Source of the DNA: a virus
DNA: 40,178 bases
Reading direction: 5' to 3' (one strand)
Virus record (IMG/VR): IMGVR_UViG_3300024346_000181
Location: 1 to 40,178 of that record
Shown: positions 8,641 through 15,789 of the stretch, in pieces
Layout of the letters: each line of letters begins with the position of its first letter
Numbering within the stretch: position 1 is the stretch's first letter
The notes under the pieces: model-generated
Seen by the model: the letters and a program-made list of their open reading frames with translations, nothing else
What the model was told of the DNA's origin: nothing
Databases searched by the model: none
Position numbers and translations under genes: made by a program

Positions 8641-9341
8641 GCCACTTCCCACCCGCTGTTCATTTTTTCCCTATTTATTCCACTGCTTCCAGGGCATTCA
8701 GTAGGATATTTGAATGAATCATTTCTGCATTCTTCATCTGCATCAGTAACACCCAGAAAAGTGGACCATTTGCCACCTGGGGAAGCTGTGTCCTTTTCAG
8801 TGATCCATGCCACCATATTGTCATAGGTCCTTCTGACCTGGGCATCTATATAATGAAAGGAAGTCACCACAGTTTCAGGTTTTGCCTGACTGAAGTTTTC
8901 CCCATTAATGTTTATCACACCCGCGCCTGTCAGCTGGTTTGTCTGGGGCTGGATGGTGTCACGAATAACCAACAAAGACAAATATCTGGCCATGAAAAAA
9001 CACCACAAATCCTGAAAATCAGGGTCTGTCATTTTTGGGGCTAAGTCCCAGTTCGTTCTGTCACTTGGTTCGCTGGTGGTTCCAGCCGTTGCTGTGTAAT
9101 ATGCCCCACGGTAGCTGACCACATCATCTGGGGAATAAACTGTCCCTTTGGCAAATTCTGTGGCTGAAGCATAATCAACCACATCAGCTTCAATGGCATC
9201 AAAAAAGGCTTCCCCAAAAGTTTTCCTTCTTTCAGTTCTTTCAACCTGGAAGATGTCAGCCACGTCACAGGCTGGAAATTCACCCCTGGGAATTTTACTG
9301 TGTCTGATCGCTTCCGCTTCTGTCAGAATTGTCTGTGGCAT
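8637..9341 (-). CDS. Putative head-tail connector protein with carbohydrate-binding-like insert (234 aa)
   Basis: It lies directly after the portal gene, overlapping it by 47 bases, the usual place for a head-tail adaptor. The outer segments (DVADIFQVERTERRKTFGEAFFDAI... and LWCFFMARYLSLLVIRDTIQ...) are mostly helical. Between them, residues about 60-102 (EFAKGTVYSPDDVVSYRGAY to TNWDLAPK) have the WxxGxxYxxGDxVxYxGxxYxA...P...W pattern of the small CBM5/12 chitin-binding fold. The C-terminus contains Cys and Trp (DADEECRNDS, KYPTECPG). Connector role is inferred from position; the insert is visible in sequence but its sugar binding is untested. Confidence 0.6.
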   Translation of the reverse strand: MPQTILTEAEAIRHSKIPRGEFPACDVADIFQVERTERRKTFGEAFFDAIEADVVDYASATEFAKGTVYSPDDVVSYRGAYYTATAGTTSEPSDRTNWDLAPKMTDPDFQDLWCFFMARYLSLLVIRDTIQPQTNQLTGAGVININGENFSQAKPETVVTSFHYIDAQVRRTYDNMVAWITEKDTASPGGKWSTFLGVTDADEECRNDSFKYPTECPGSSGINREKMNSGWEVA

Positions 9342-10605
9342 CTTCTTTTTTGGTTTCTCTTAGTTTTTCAATTACCTTTGTGATCTTGTCAGTGTACCTT
9401 GGTGAATATCGCTTCATCTCTTCCATTCCGCTAAAATCAGCCATCTGGTCCAGGATCACTTTTATTCTTCGTTCCCATGTTCGCTGAATAGGTGCCACAG
9501 TTCCTGATTCTTTAGTTATCAGTTCGTCAATCAGGGTATTTCCACCTATTGATCCAGATGTTCGCTGAAGACCTGTCAGAAGCTGTGACCACTGGTGTGC
9601 TGAAAATATCCTGTTTGAAGCCTGACTGAAAATCATTCCGTCCCATTGGTAGTCCCTGTTCAAATCCAGTGGGATCATGGTGGGTGGGTTTGCTCCATGT
9701 GGGTATTTCATAAACCCCAGTGATTCAGCTTCCTGGAAATCACCACGGTTTGTGGTAGTCTTCCTGATCGCTGAAGCCAGGGTGGAAAGTGAAAAACCAT
9801 CTGGTTCACCATCTGAAGAAGCCACGTTCCCAGCTGGGTGGTGGGCTTGTACTGCCAGGATTCCTTTTGATGTGGTGTCGCTGTCTGTTATTTTTGCAGT
9901 TCGGACCGTTGAACGCCATTCCACAAATTGCCAGAACAACGACTGAAGGCTGTCTGGCCTTCCATACCAATCAGAATGGTCCCGCTTATTTTTAAAATGA
10001 AACATGGTCACACGCTGGCCATTTTCTTCTTCAGTAAATTCAGGAAAGACCCTGTAAAGCTTTGGTTCTTCAGTCAGCCAGGTTCCAGCAAAAAAATCAT
10101 TTGAAACCACAACCGCTTTTGGTTCATCTGGTTCAGTGTTCAGAAACATCACCTTCAGGCTGTCAGTAAATTCTAAAGAAACAGCTTTGGCTTCACCCAC
10201 AACTGTTTCCCGGTAAATCAACCAAGCGTTCCCGGTTTTTTTATAATCCTGGAACAACAGCTTTGTGATCTCTAAAATATCAACAGGTGAAACCCCCAGG
10301 GATTTCATCCATTCACCCCAGGCTTTCTTTTCCTCTGCTGAAACCAGGTCTGGGTCTGAAACCATTCCTTCCACTGGATTCACCACCAGGTCCAGGTTTG
10401 ATCCAAAACACCAGGATTTCAGGCTTTCAATACAATCACCCTGGCTGGGGCTTAAATCGTACAAATCACACAGGATGGATAAAAAACGATGGCTGGAAGC
10501 AGTGCTGTTCCCGGCATAGGGAACCAGGTTCCATTCCCTATAAAAATTCCTTAGCTTTTCAGTGTCCCGAAGTTGCTGTGGTAGTGGGTTTGTGAGTTTA
10601 AACAT
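9295..10605 (-). CDS. Phage portal protein (436 aa)
   Basis: The protein has the features of HK97-type portals: an early segment on crossing or previously bound partners (LKSWCFGSNLDLVV), a clip/stem area with GNAWLIYRE, the motif HFKNKRDHSDWYGRPDSLQS (portals carry a WYG-P-S motif here), a Gln/Ser-rich crown region (FSQASNRIFSAHQWS), and a charged tail. Length of 436 aa is normal for the family. It forms the dodecameric ring at the capsid vertex for DNA entry and tail attachment. It lies downstream of the capsid gene, opposite to the common portal-protease-capsid order. Confidence 0.82.
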   Translation of the reverse strand: MFKLTNPLPQQLRDTEKLRNFYREWNLVPYAGNSTASSHRFLSILCDLYDLSPSQGDCIESLKSWCFGSNLDLVVNPVEGMVSDPDLVSAEEKKAWGEWMKSLGVSPVDILEITKLLFQDYKKTGNAWLIYRETVVGEAKAVSLEFTDSLKVMFLNTEPDEPKAVVVSNDFFAGTWLTEEPKLYRVFPEFTEEENGQRVTMFHFKNKRDHSDWYGRPDSLQSLFWQFVEWRSTVRTAKITDSDTTSKGILAVQAHHPAGNVASSDGEPDGFSLSTLASAIRKTTTNRGDFQEAESLGFMKYPHGANPPTMIPLDLNRDYQWDGMIFSQASNRIFSAHQWSQLLTGLQRTSGSIGGNTLIDELITKESGTVAPIQRTWERRIKVILDQMADFSGMEEMKRYSPRYTDKITKVIEKLRETKKEDATDNSDRSGSDQTQ

Positions 10606-10625
10606 TCAGCCTGGTTCCTGTTTCG

Positions 10626-10913
10626 TTATTCTTCTTCTTCTTCTGAAGATTTCTTTTTTCTGGTAGTCTTCTTTGTAGCCATATTGGTGGTCTTTTCCAC
10701 CCTGTCCACCAGGTGTCTGTTCCCCGCTTCCCACAGTAGCTGGTATTGTTCAGCTGTGGCTTCAGGAAACACCCTGGGCATCTTTGGAGGCTGTGGAACA
10801 ATCGTCACAGTCCCACCAATTCCGATAGGGAAAAATCTTCCCCTGTATTTCAGAATGGTGGTCCTGGGCTGTTCCACAGCCCCGTCAGATGGCTTGTATT
10901 CATAACCAGCCAT
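10626..10913 (-). CDS. Small virion-cluster protein with charged tail (95 aa)
   Basis: The core (YKPSDGAVEQPRTTILKYRG, MPRVFPEATAEQYQLLWEAG) is followed by an extreme tail of alternating basic then acidic residues (KKTTRKKKSSEEEEE). Its start overlaps the stop of the tail-tube-like gene by one base (TAATG) and it ends 20 bases before portal. Family unknown to me. By position it could be a head-tail joining or minor capsid protein. The charged C-terminus suggests interaction with DNA or with another virion protein. Confidence 0.6.
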   Translation of the reverse strand: MAGYEYKPSDGAVEQPRTTILKYRGRFFPIGIGGTVTIVPQPPKMPRVFPEATAEQYQLLWEAGNRHLVDRVEKTTNMATKKTTRKKKSSEEEEE

Positions 10914-11488
10914 TAAAGTGTCCGCATTGTGGTTAGGGTCACGCTGGAATAGGCTGGTGGCTTCAGGTGCTGGGCTGCAAGGTCAAATTCGTCCCTGCTT
11001 TTGTCATCCAGACTTCCAAAACCACCAGTGGTGTCCAGGTGCCGGGAAATACGACAGACATCTAGTGGATCAACCCAAGCCCCGTCAATAAATTCCTTTC
11101 CGATCACCCGGCTGCTGGAATTATTATCAAAAACCTGGGCAACAATTCCACAGCACGAAATGGCAGACCCAAGATTCACCGTCCTGGTTGCTGTGTGGCC
11201 TGTCAGGATCATGTTCAGAAGGTTCACTTCATAGTAACCGTTGTCACTGGTATAAAGTGAATCCAAACGTCCGTTTTTACGCTGGAAGGTGATTTCACCC
11301 CAGGTCCCACCGCCTGTCATAATCCAGTTCAAAACGGTATAGTTCGCATCATCCCAGTTGGCAATTTCTGCCATTGCGGTCCAGTCTATTTTCGATTTGT
11401 CAGCCCAGAAGACGGTCAACAGACCACCAGTGTCCGCACACAGTACGTCTGTTTGGATGTCTTCTAAGGCACAGCTAAAATCTGGCAT
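10913..11488 (-). CDS. Tail-tube-like structural protein (191 aa)
   Basis: The opening CALEDIQTDVLCADTGGLLT with VFWADKSKID, then ITFQRKNG...YYEVNLLNMI, then CCGIVAQVFDNNSSSRVIG and a C-terminal beta segment, follow the pattern of structural proteins in Bacteroidetes siphophages that look like tail-tube subunits (C....GGI..VYIANYDDV ... VEDNNGKR..LG). It sits right after the major capsid gene. The alternative is another abundant virion protein such as a head decoration. It would assemble around the tape measure encoded 8 kb upstream in the same direction. Confidence 0.5.
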   Translation of the reverse strand: MPDFSCALEDIQTDVLCADTGGLLTVFWADKSKIDWTAMAEIANWDDANYTVLNWIMTGGGTWGEITFQRKNGRLDSLYTSDNGYYEVNLLNMILTGHTATRTVNLGSAISCCGIVAQVFDNNSSSRVIGKEFIDGAWVDPLDVCRISRHLDTTGGFGSLDDKSRDEFDLAAQHLKPPAYSSVTLTTMRTL

Positions 11489-11535
11489 TTGCTTCTTTTT
11501 TTTCTTAATTAATCAATTCACACAAAACCCAGTTT

Positions 11536-12753
11536 TTAGGCTGGGGTGGTGTGTGTAATAGCGCCCACAAAATAGTTAGGGTCAGCGATTGCGGTCTTTG
11601 CCAGGGCATGGCTTAAAACAGCGTACTGTCCAAAACTATTAGAAACAGGGTCATTGTCCCGCGCAATAAGAACGCCCATGTCATTGTTTTCCACATCTTG
11701 TGGAAGGCTGGTGAAGCTTGCGCCAATCTGGATGTTTCCACTGGCAACAATTCCACAGAAATGGGTGTCACCTGCCAGGTAGGGGTCAAATCCATTCACA
11801 TCATCCACTGGAAGGATTGGAAGCATCCCATCCAGGTAATATACCCGCTGTGGTGTTGGGCTTGTTTCACCACCAAATTCACGCATGGTGATTCGTGTAC
11901 GGTTTGTGGCCACCTGGGTGGATTCAAAGTTATAACGGTCCACAATTGCGTTAAAATAGCTGGTGGAAACCAGGACCAGTGGGTAAAAGCTGAATCGCCC
12001 CTGCTGGACAATTCCACCACGGTTAATTAATTGACGAAGTGGGCCCCTAGCGTTTGCCTTCAGTTCATCCAGAAGGTCCAGAATGTTTCCTGTAAAACTT
12101 CCAGTAGCATCAAAATCAGAAGGTGCCACCACTGGAAGGTCCATCCACGGGTATTCAGCCGCTGCCAAATCTTTGGCCAGCTTCAGCCATCCTTTGATGG
12201 TGCCATGTGTCCGTTTGAACAGGTCTGTGATGTTTGCAGTGTTTTCTGGTGAATAGCTTACGCTGTCCACGTTGTAAAGCTGACCAGTGGCCGCTGTGAT
12301 ACGGAACCCATAGGCCGCGTTGGCCAGAAGCTCGTCAATCAACTGATTGAAAATCATGGTCCCTTCAGGTGTCAGATCGACGTTCCCGCTGGTTGCATAT
12401 TCAATCATGTGTTCATAAGCTGATTCCAGGAAAATGTCATGGCAAAACATTTCCTTCATGTACATTGGATCAGGTTCTAATTCCCGCGTTCCAATAGTGA
12501 TTGAACCAGTGGGTGAATATGAACAACTGGTGTAAGGCTGCCACATTAGTGGCTGTCCCTTTGGTGTATGAACCGTGAATTTGTTTCGACGGTTCATAGG
12601 CATATATGTGTACAACCCAAATAGGTTCTGGTAGAACCCAAAGGTGTCCATATATTGCGCCCGCTGAAAGCTGTTTAGGTCCTTAGCGGTAAAAAAGAAC
12701 TGGCCAGATTCTGGCACAAAGTTCGGTGCAATACTCAATAAATTAGCATCCAT
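11536..12753 (-). CDS. Major capsid protein (405 aa)
   Basis: It follows a ClpP-like prohead protease and precedes tail-tube-like and portal genes. The 405-aa length, absence of signal or coiled coil, and mixed alpha/beta content fit an HK97-fold capsid protein: an N-terminal arm with MDTFGFYQNLFGLYTYMP, a long mid-helix region IEYATSGNVDLTPEGTMIFN, a P-domain-like IFNQLIDELL helix, and a late beta segment IQIGASFTSLPQ. There is no direct motif proof because HK97 capsids diverge beyond recognition; the call rests on protease adjacency and length. A 76-base leader with a bulged hairpin separates it from the protease. Confidence 0.72.
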   Translation of the reverse strand: MDANLLSIAPNFVPESGQFFFTAKDLNSFQRAQYMDTFGFYQNLFGLYTYMPMNRRNKFTVHTPKGQPLMWQPYTSCSYSPTGSITIGTRELEPDPMYMKEMFCHDIFLESAYEHMIEYATSGNVDLTPEGTMIFNQLIDELLANAAYGFRITAATGQLYNVDSVSYSPENTANITDLFKRTHGTIKGWLKLAKDLAAAEYPWMDLPVVAPSDFDATGSFTGNILDLLDELKANARGPLRQLINRGGIVQQGRFSFYPLVLVSTSYFNAIVDRYNFESTQVATNRTRITMREFGGETSPTPQRVYYLDGMLPILPVDDVNGFDPYLAGDTHFCGIVASGNIQIGASFTSLPQDVENNDMGVLIARDNDPVSNSFGQYAVLSHALAKTAIADPNYFVGAITHTTPA

Positions 12754-12829
12754 TTCTGTAAAGGATTTTTTGACTTTTAAAACCCACCAGAAGCAACAAA
12801 ACCCTGGGTGGCTGTGTCTTTGTTACTTA
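12754..12829 (-). other. Intergenic hairpin between protease and capsid genes
   Basis: On the minus strand CCACC-CAG pairs with CTGG-TGG with one bulged base, followed by GGGTTTTAAAAG. It could partly end transcription, or protect or punctuate the capsid message. The A-rich leader AAAGTCAAAAAATCC precedes the capsid ATG. There is no Shine-Dalgarno, as expected for a Bacteroidetes host. Confidence 0.35.
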
Positions 12830-13936
12830 TTATTTTTTTACGTTCCCTGGGGTCTTGATTTTACCCATGAACGCCTTTTCAGACCCGCTCCCTTCAGCTG
12901 GTGAACTGTTCGCTGGCTTCCGCTTGCTTCCACCAGAAATGGCTTTAGCTGTGGCCTGTTCGCTTTTTTCAATCCGTTCAGTCAGTTTGTCCAGTTCAGC
13001 CTGGAAGGCTTCCTGGGCCGCCTGAATAGAAGCCTGTGTGGCGTTTTCAAGTTTAGCGACCCGGGCCTGGATAGCTTTCTGCATGGATGCCACGCTTTCA
13101 GTCAGCTGTTCACCCATCTGGGACATCTGATTTAGGGCTTCTTCCACATCCTGGTCTTCACCAGCCTGGTCTTCAGTCTGATCTTCACCATTATGGTCTT
13201 CAGTCTGATCTTCTTCAGCCTGGTCTTCACCAGCCTGGTCTTCAGTCTGATCTTCTTCAGCCGCTGCCAGGAAGTCCCGGCCAGTGTCCAGAACGTTTTT
13301 CAGGCTGGCTTTCCATTCGCTTAAATTCACTGTCATCATTGTTGTTTTTTGGGGGTCCAGCAGGGCCACCGGAACGTTTTGAAAATTTCTTAATTCGTTA
13401 GGATCAAAAAGGGCCTGAATGTCAGCCCCGTCTGTGACCTGATCAACAAAACCCAGCTGAAGGGCTGTTTCACCGTTCATCCAGGTTTCTTCATCCATCA
13501 TGGTTATGATTTCAGCCATGTCCAGGCCAGTCTTCCTTTGGTAAATTTTTGCCAGGTCAGAACGCATCATTTGCAGAAGCTTCTGGGTCCCCTGGTGGTC
13601 ATTCACATCACCAATAGTCATGGCCCAGGGATTGTGAATCATCAAATACCCATTTTCAGGCATTGAAACAGTGTCCCCAGCCATAGCGATGACTGAACCC
13701 ATTGACATGGCATAGCCCACCACTTTGGTGTGGACGTCTTCACTTCTTCCCCGCAAGGTGTTGTAAATTGCCAGACCTTCTGTGACGTTGCCGCCAAAGG
13801 AATTGATAGGAACATTGATCCTGGACCCAGAAAACCCACGTAGCTGATCCAGCATTGTGTTCAGGGTGAAACCCCATCCACCTATGTTTTCCAGAATTGA
13901 AACCTGGATTTCCTGTCCTGTCTTGTTTGCTTCCAT
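12830..13936 (-). CDS. ClpP-like prohead protease with scaffold-like C-terminus (368 aa)
   Basis: Residues about 1-200 are a ClpP/S49-like head maturation protease: INSFGGNVTEGLAIYNTLRG, the nucleophile Ser78 in GYAMSMGSVIAMAGD, catalytic His101 in YLMIHNPW, and the closing WMNGETALQLGFVDQV. From about 225 comes an acidic low-complexity repeat (EDQTEDQAGEDQ), then a long helical/coiled-coil segment (MGEQLTESVASMQKAIQARV) and a basic Ser/Gly end, the layout of a protease fused to its scaffold. The start at 13936 (MEANKTGQEIQ) is chosen because a longer reading frame would translate through the upstream terminator and promoter. The capsid gene follows. Confidence 0.85.
   Translation of the reverse strand: MEANKTGQEIQVSILENIGGWGFTLNTMLDQLRGFSGSRINVPINSFGGNVTEGLAIYNTLRGRSEDVHTKVVGYAMSMGSVIAMAGDTVSMPENGYLMIHNPWAMTIGDVNDHQGTQKLLQMMRSDLAKIYQRKTGLDMAEIITMMDEETWMNGETALQLGFVDQVTDGADIQALFDPNELRNFQNVPVALLDPQKTTMMTVNLSEWKASLKNVLDTGRDFLAAAEEDQTEDQAGEDQAEEDQTEDHNGEDQTEDQAGEDQDVEEALNQMSQMGEQLTESVASMQKAIQARVAKLENATQASIQAAQEAFQAELDKLTERIEKSEQATAKAISGGSKRKPANSSPAEGSGSEKAFMGKIKTPGNVKK
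13135..13262 (-). repeat. Acidic low-complexity repeat in protease linker
   Basis: Six or so imperfect units of GAAGACCAGGCT / GAAGATCAGACT encode EDQTEDQAGEDQ between the ClpP domain and the scaffold-like helix. Such tracts can change length by slippage. Confidence 0.7.
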
Positions 13937-13967
13937 GCTACAAATAACACATTCAGGGCCCACAATA

Positions 13968-13996
13968 CAAAGGTTAAACTTTGACAGTGGAACAAA
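13968..13996 (-). promoter_or_regulatory. Candidate promoter for the head operon
   Basis: Minus-strand TTTG (13996-13993), 16 bases, then TAACCTTTG, close to TAnnTTTG but with one extra spacer base. It lies between a strong terminator and the protease start, where a new promoter is needed. The match is imperfect and the spacer is short for a Bacteroidetes promoter. Confidence 0.4.
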
Positions 13997-14007
13997 ATTT
14001 GTAGCAA

Positions 14008-14038
14008 TAAAAAAACCCCACCTATTTCCAGATGGGGT
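14008..14038 (-). terminator. Rho-independent terminator after the small HTH operon
   Basis: On the minus strand ACCCCA pairs with TGGGGT across a 12-base loop and is followed directly by a run of T (GGGGTTTTTTTATTG). It lies 34 bases beyond the stop at 14072 and ahead of the head operon. Confidence 0.8.
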
Positions 14039-14071
14039 CCCATAAACCATTCGTATGAAATAAAACCATTC

Positions 14072-14335
14072 TTAAAACACCATCGTTTTCCTGTGGCGTA
14101 TTTGCTTTTCTAGGTCTGAAATAGATGTTCTGATCATGGATGAACCCATCACTGTGTTCAGAAGCTTCAGGGTCTTCAGCATCCCTTCAAGGTAATGAAG
14201 GGCTGCGTTTGCCAGTTCTTCCTTCGCTGCCATTTCAGCGGTAATGGATGATCCCAGGGCTTCTTCTAGCAGGTTGTCAGCTGATGAAATTTTCACCTGA
14301 ATTTCTGCTTCAATTAAGTCGATAAAATCTTTCAT
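14072..14335 (-). CDS. Small helical protein (87 aa)
   Basis: Almost wholly alpha-helical and charged (LIEAEIQVKISSADNLLEEA, AAKEELANAALHYLEGMLKT, ISDLEKQIRHRKTMVF), with no Cys, membrane segment or signal. It is last in the three-gene operon 14792-14072, 23 bases after the HTH gene and just before a terminator. It could be a partner or antagonist of the HTH protein; that is inference from operon position only. Confidence 0.65.
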   Translation of the reverse strand: MKDFIDLIEAEIQVKISSADNLLEEALGSSITAEMAAKEELANAALHYLEGMLKTLKLLNTVMGSSMIRTSISDLEKQIRHRKTMVF

Positions 14336-14358
14336 CTGGTTTCCTAGTTTGGGTGGAT

Positions 14359-14601
14359 TTAGTGAATTGATGCATCTGCTGGTTTTCCTTCAGGAAAATA
14401 TTGGTTCAGGATTTCCTGAATTTTTTGCAACACAGGACCCACCCGGTCAATTCCGCTGCATGTTAATTGGCCCCTGGTAATGGCTTTCACCAGGGTAGAC
14501 TGGGGAACCCCAGCTTCTTTTTCAATTTTGTTAAGACTTACCAGCCCAGTTTCACGAAGGGCTTCCAGCGCTTCCAGTGTAGGGTGTTTTTGATCCATCA
14601 T
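14359..14601 (-). CDS. Small HTH DNA-binding protein, candidate operator-binding regulator (80 aa)
   Basis: Residues about 20-46 (LVSLNKIEKEAGVPQSTLVK) form a helix-turn-helix of the type seen in small Bacteroidetes phage and mobile-element regulators (LNKLEREAGVPxxTLxKA). The rest is a short helix IQEILNQYFPEG, possibly for dimerisation. ATG at 14601 overlaps the preceding stop by ATGA. Upstream of this operon lies a copy of the same 13-bp palindrome found at nine accessory-gene promoters (14904-14916), so autoregulation and control of those promoters is a reasonable hypothesis. There is no direct proof. Confidence 0.7.
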   Translation of the reverse strand: MMDQKHPTLEALEALRETGLVSLNKIEKEAGVPQSTLVKAITRGQLTCSGIDRVGPVLQKIQEILNQYFPEGKPADASIH

Positions 14602-14792
14602 TGCTGTGTTTTAAATTCCAGGACCACATCATTTTCAGCCTGAAATATGTTCAAAGAATCATCATTTTCCTTTAGGTCGTTTTCTGAAATCATCCATGTT
14701 TTACCATTGTTCACCATTGGGATTTCAGTCTGTGTTTCCAGCCATTGCTGAACCACACCTGGGTCACCCTTGATCACTCCTATTGTAAACAT
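14598..14792 (-). CDS. Small unknown protein, first gene of HTH operon (64 aa)
   Basis: A short mixed protein (MFTIGVIKGDPGVVQQWLET, KTWMISENDLKEN, FQAENDVVLEFKTQQ). VVQQWLETQTEIPMVNNGKTWM could be a mini winged-helix or DNA-binding excisionase-like fold (W-L-...-K-T-W-M-I), but this is weak. It ends with an ATGA overlap to the HTH gene. Its leader carries an 8-bp perfect hairpin and the upstream operator. Confidence 0.65.
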   Translation of the reverse strand: MFTIGVIKGDPGVVQQWLETQTEIPMVNNGKTWMISENDLKENDDSLNIFQAENDVVLEFKTQQ

Positions 14793-14812
14793 ATAAACTT
14801 TGATTTTGGAAG

Positions 14813-14837
14813 GCTGGGGGTTTTGATTCCCCCCAGC
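14813..14837 (-). promoter_or_regulatory. Leader hairpin of HTH operon
   Basis: The arms GCTGGGGG and CCCCCAGC pair perfectly (8 bp) around a 9-base loop. It lies between the operator/promoter and the ATG at 14792, so it is probably part of the 5' leader rather than a terminator; no U-tract follows on the minus strand. Confidence 0.6.
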
Positions 14838-14880
14838 TAATCGACCTAAAGTAGAATAACAAATTGTAATCTAACTGCAA

Positions 14881-14916
14881 GGTAGATAAAAAACAAACAC
14901 CGTCCTAATTTTTAGG
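14881..14916 (-). promoter_or_regulatory. Tenth operator copy and promoter of HTH operon
   Basis: The palindrome CCTAAAAATTAGG (14904-14916), with flanks AATTGC upstream and AC downstream, is identical to the operator of the accessory-gene cassettes. About 15 bases downstream is TATCTACC, a poorer match to TAnnTTTG. The 5' hairpin sequence and the CACAGTCAAAA element of the cassettes are absent here. Confidence 0.6.
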
Positions 14917-14925
14917 CAATTATTT

Positions 14926-15270
14926 TTAATCACTGTCCAGTGTTCCCTTCATTGCGTAGTAATAAACCCCAGTAACCATGAAGGAAATATTTTCTTTTAA
15001 TTCGGTAACCTGGGGGGTCATTATCTTTTCCATCTGCTGTTCAGTTGGCCTTTTATCTGAATGAATTTGATTATGTGAAACCAGGGTGAAATGAAGTGGA
15101 ATAGTCCCCGTGGAATCTTCAGCATGAACATAGGCCATAACTATCCAGGTGTCAAGATGTGGAAGGTCCTGTGGTGTCAGGTGAACTGGGTCTGGTTCAT
15201 TCGCCTGATGTCCCATGAACACCAAAGAAAATAGGGGAATACCAAAGAAAATAATTATCCACTTTGTCAT
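14926..15270 (-). CDS. Membrane-anchored or secreted small protein (114 aa)
   Basis: The N-terminus MTKWIIIFFGIPLFSLVFMG is a signal peptide or anchor; the rest is soluble (HLTPQDLPHLDTWIVMAYVH, MTPQVTELKENISFMVTG). It starts 5 bases after the HTH-like gene above. It could be an exported phage protein such as a lysis accessory or exclusion factor; no family was recognised. The stop at 14926 lies only 10 bases before the operator palindrome. Confidence 0.65.
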   Translation of the reverse strand: MTKWIIIFFGIPLFSLVFMGHQANEPDPVHLTPQDLPHLDTWIVMAYVHAEDSTGTIPLHFTLVSHNQIHSDKRPTEQQMEKIMTPQVTELKENISFMVTGVYYYAMKGTLDSD

Positions 15271-15274
15271 TTTT

Positions 15275-15565
15275 TTATTCTTGTTCGGTTGTTGAAAAAA
15301 TTGTTTTGCAGCAAAGAATGTAGTTCACTTGTCTATTTGTTAGGCCATATTTTATGGAAAGCTGCCCATAAGAAAGCCCCATTTCCCGGTCCCTTATGAT
15401 CAGTGGTGTGACAATATCCACATATTTCAGACACCCCAGGAAGCTTCTGGTAATGGTTGGAATGTCTTTCACTTTCTTCACCCTGATCCCAAAATAAGCC
15501 CTCACCACTTTCAGGATCATTTCATCACGTCTGGGGTGGTCATTTTCTTCAGTTGTGTCCATCAT
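15275..15565 (-). CDS. Small HTH-like protein (96 aa)
   Basis: Its C-terminal half reads MGLSYGQLSIKYGLTNRQVN, a helix-turn-helix of the sigma-70 region-4/LuxR-like kind (SYGQLSxKYGLTxRQV). The N-terminal part is helical and basic (RVKKVKDIPTITRSFLG). It sits in a compact run of small genes between the tail and head modules. Likely a transcription factor or anti-terminator. There are two ATG codons at the start; the first (15565) is 6 bases after the preceding stop. Confidence 0.65.
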   Translation of the reverse strand: MMDTTEENDHPRRDEMILKVVRAYFGIRVKKVKDIPTITRSFLGCLKYVDIVTPLIIRDREMGLSYGQLSIKYGLTNRQVNYILCCKTIFSTTEQE

Positions 15566-15571
15566 GTAATG

Positions 15572-15775
15572 CTATTTTTGCCAAAGGTGTTCAATTGCCC
15601 AGGTTGTCCAGGCTTTTATCTGATCATTCTTCTGGCATGTTTCACAGGAATTGTAAAGATAAACACCATTATTTTTGTAGATGGTATGAATTTTATCATA
15701 CTGGTCCAGGTGAAAAAGTTCTTTCACTTCTTTCACCTGGTCATCTGAAAGCCTGTCCATTTGCCATCCACGCAT
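15572..15775 (-). CDS. Small CxxC protein (67 aa)
   Basis: A short, helical, charged protein with a single CETC pair (LYNSCETCQKNDQIKAWTTW). It begins 14 bases after the large distal tail gene and ends 6 bases before the HTH-like gene. Similar short proteins with SCxxCxxxxxxxW segments occur near tail genes of Bacteroidetes phages, but I cannot name the family. Metal binding would need a dimer because there is only one Cys pair. Confidence 0.6.
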   Translation of the reverse strand: MRGWQMDRLSDDQVKEVKELFHLDQYDKIHTIYKNNGVYLYNSCETCQKNDQIKAWTTWAIEHLWQK

Positions 15776-15789
15776 GGTTCACTTTTTTT

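Noticed and set aside
10598-10801. Minus-strand frame of 67 codons overlapping the charged-tail gene
   Set aside because: Alternative-frame shadow of the 95-aa gene, ending in its lysine-rich run; the 95-aa frame is coupled to its neighbour and coherent.
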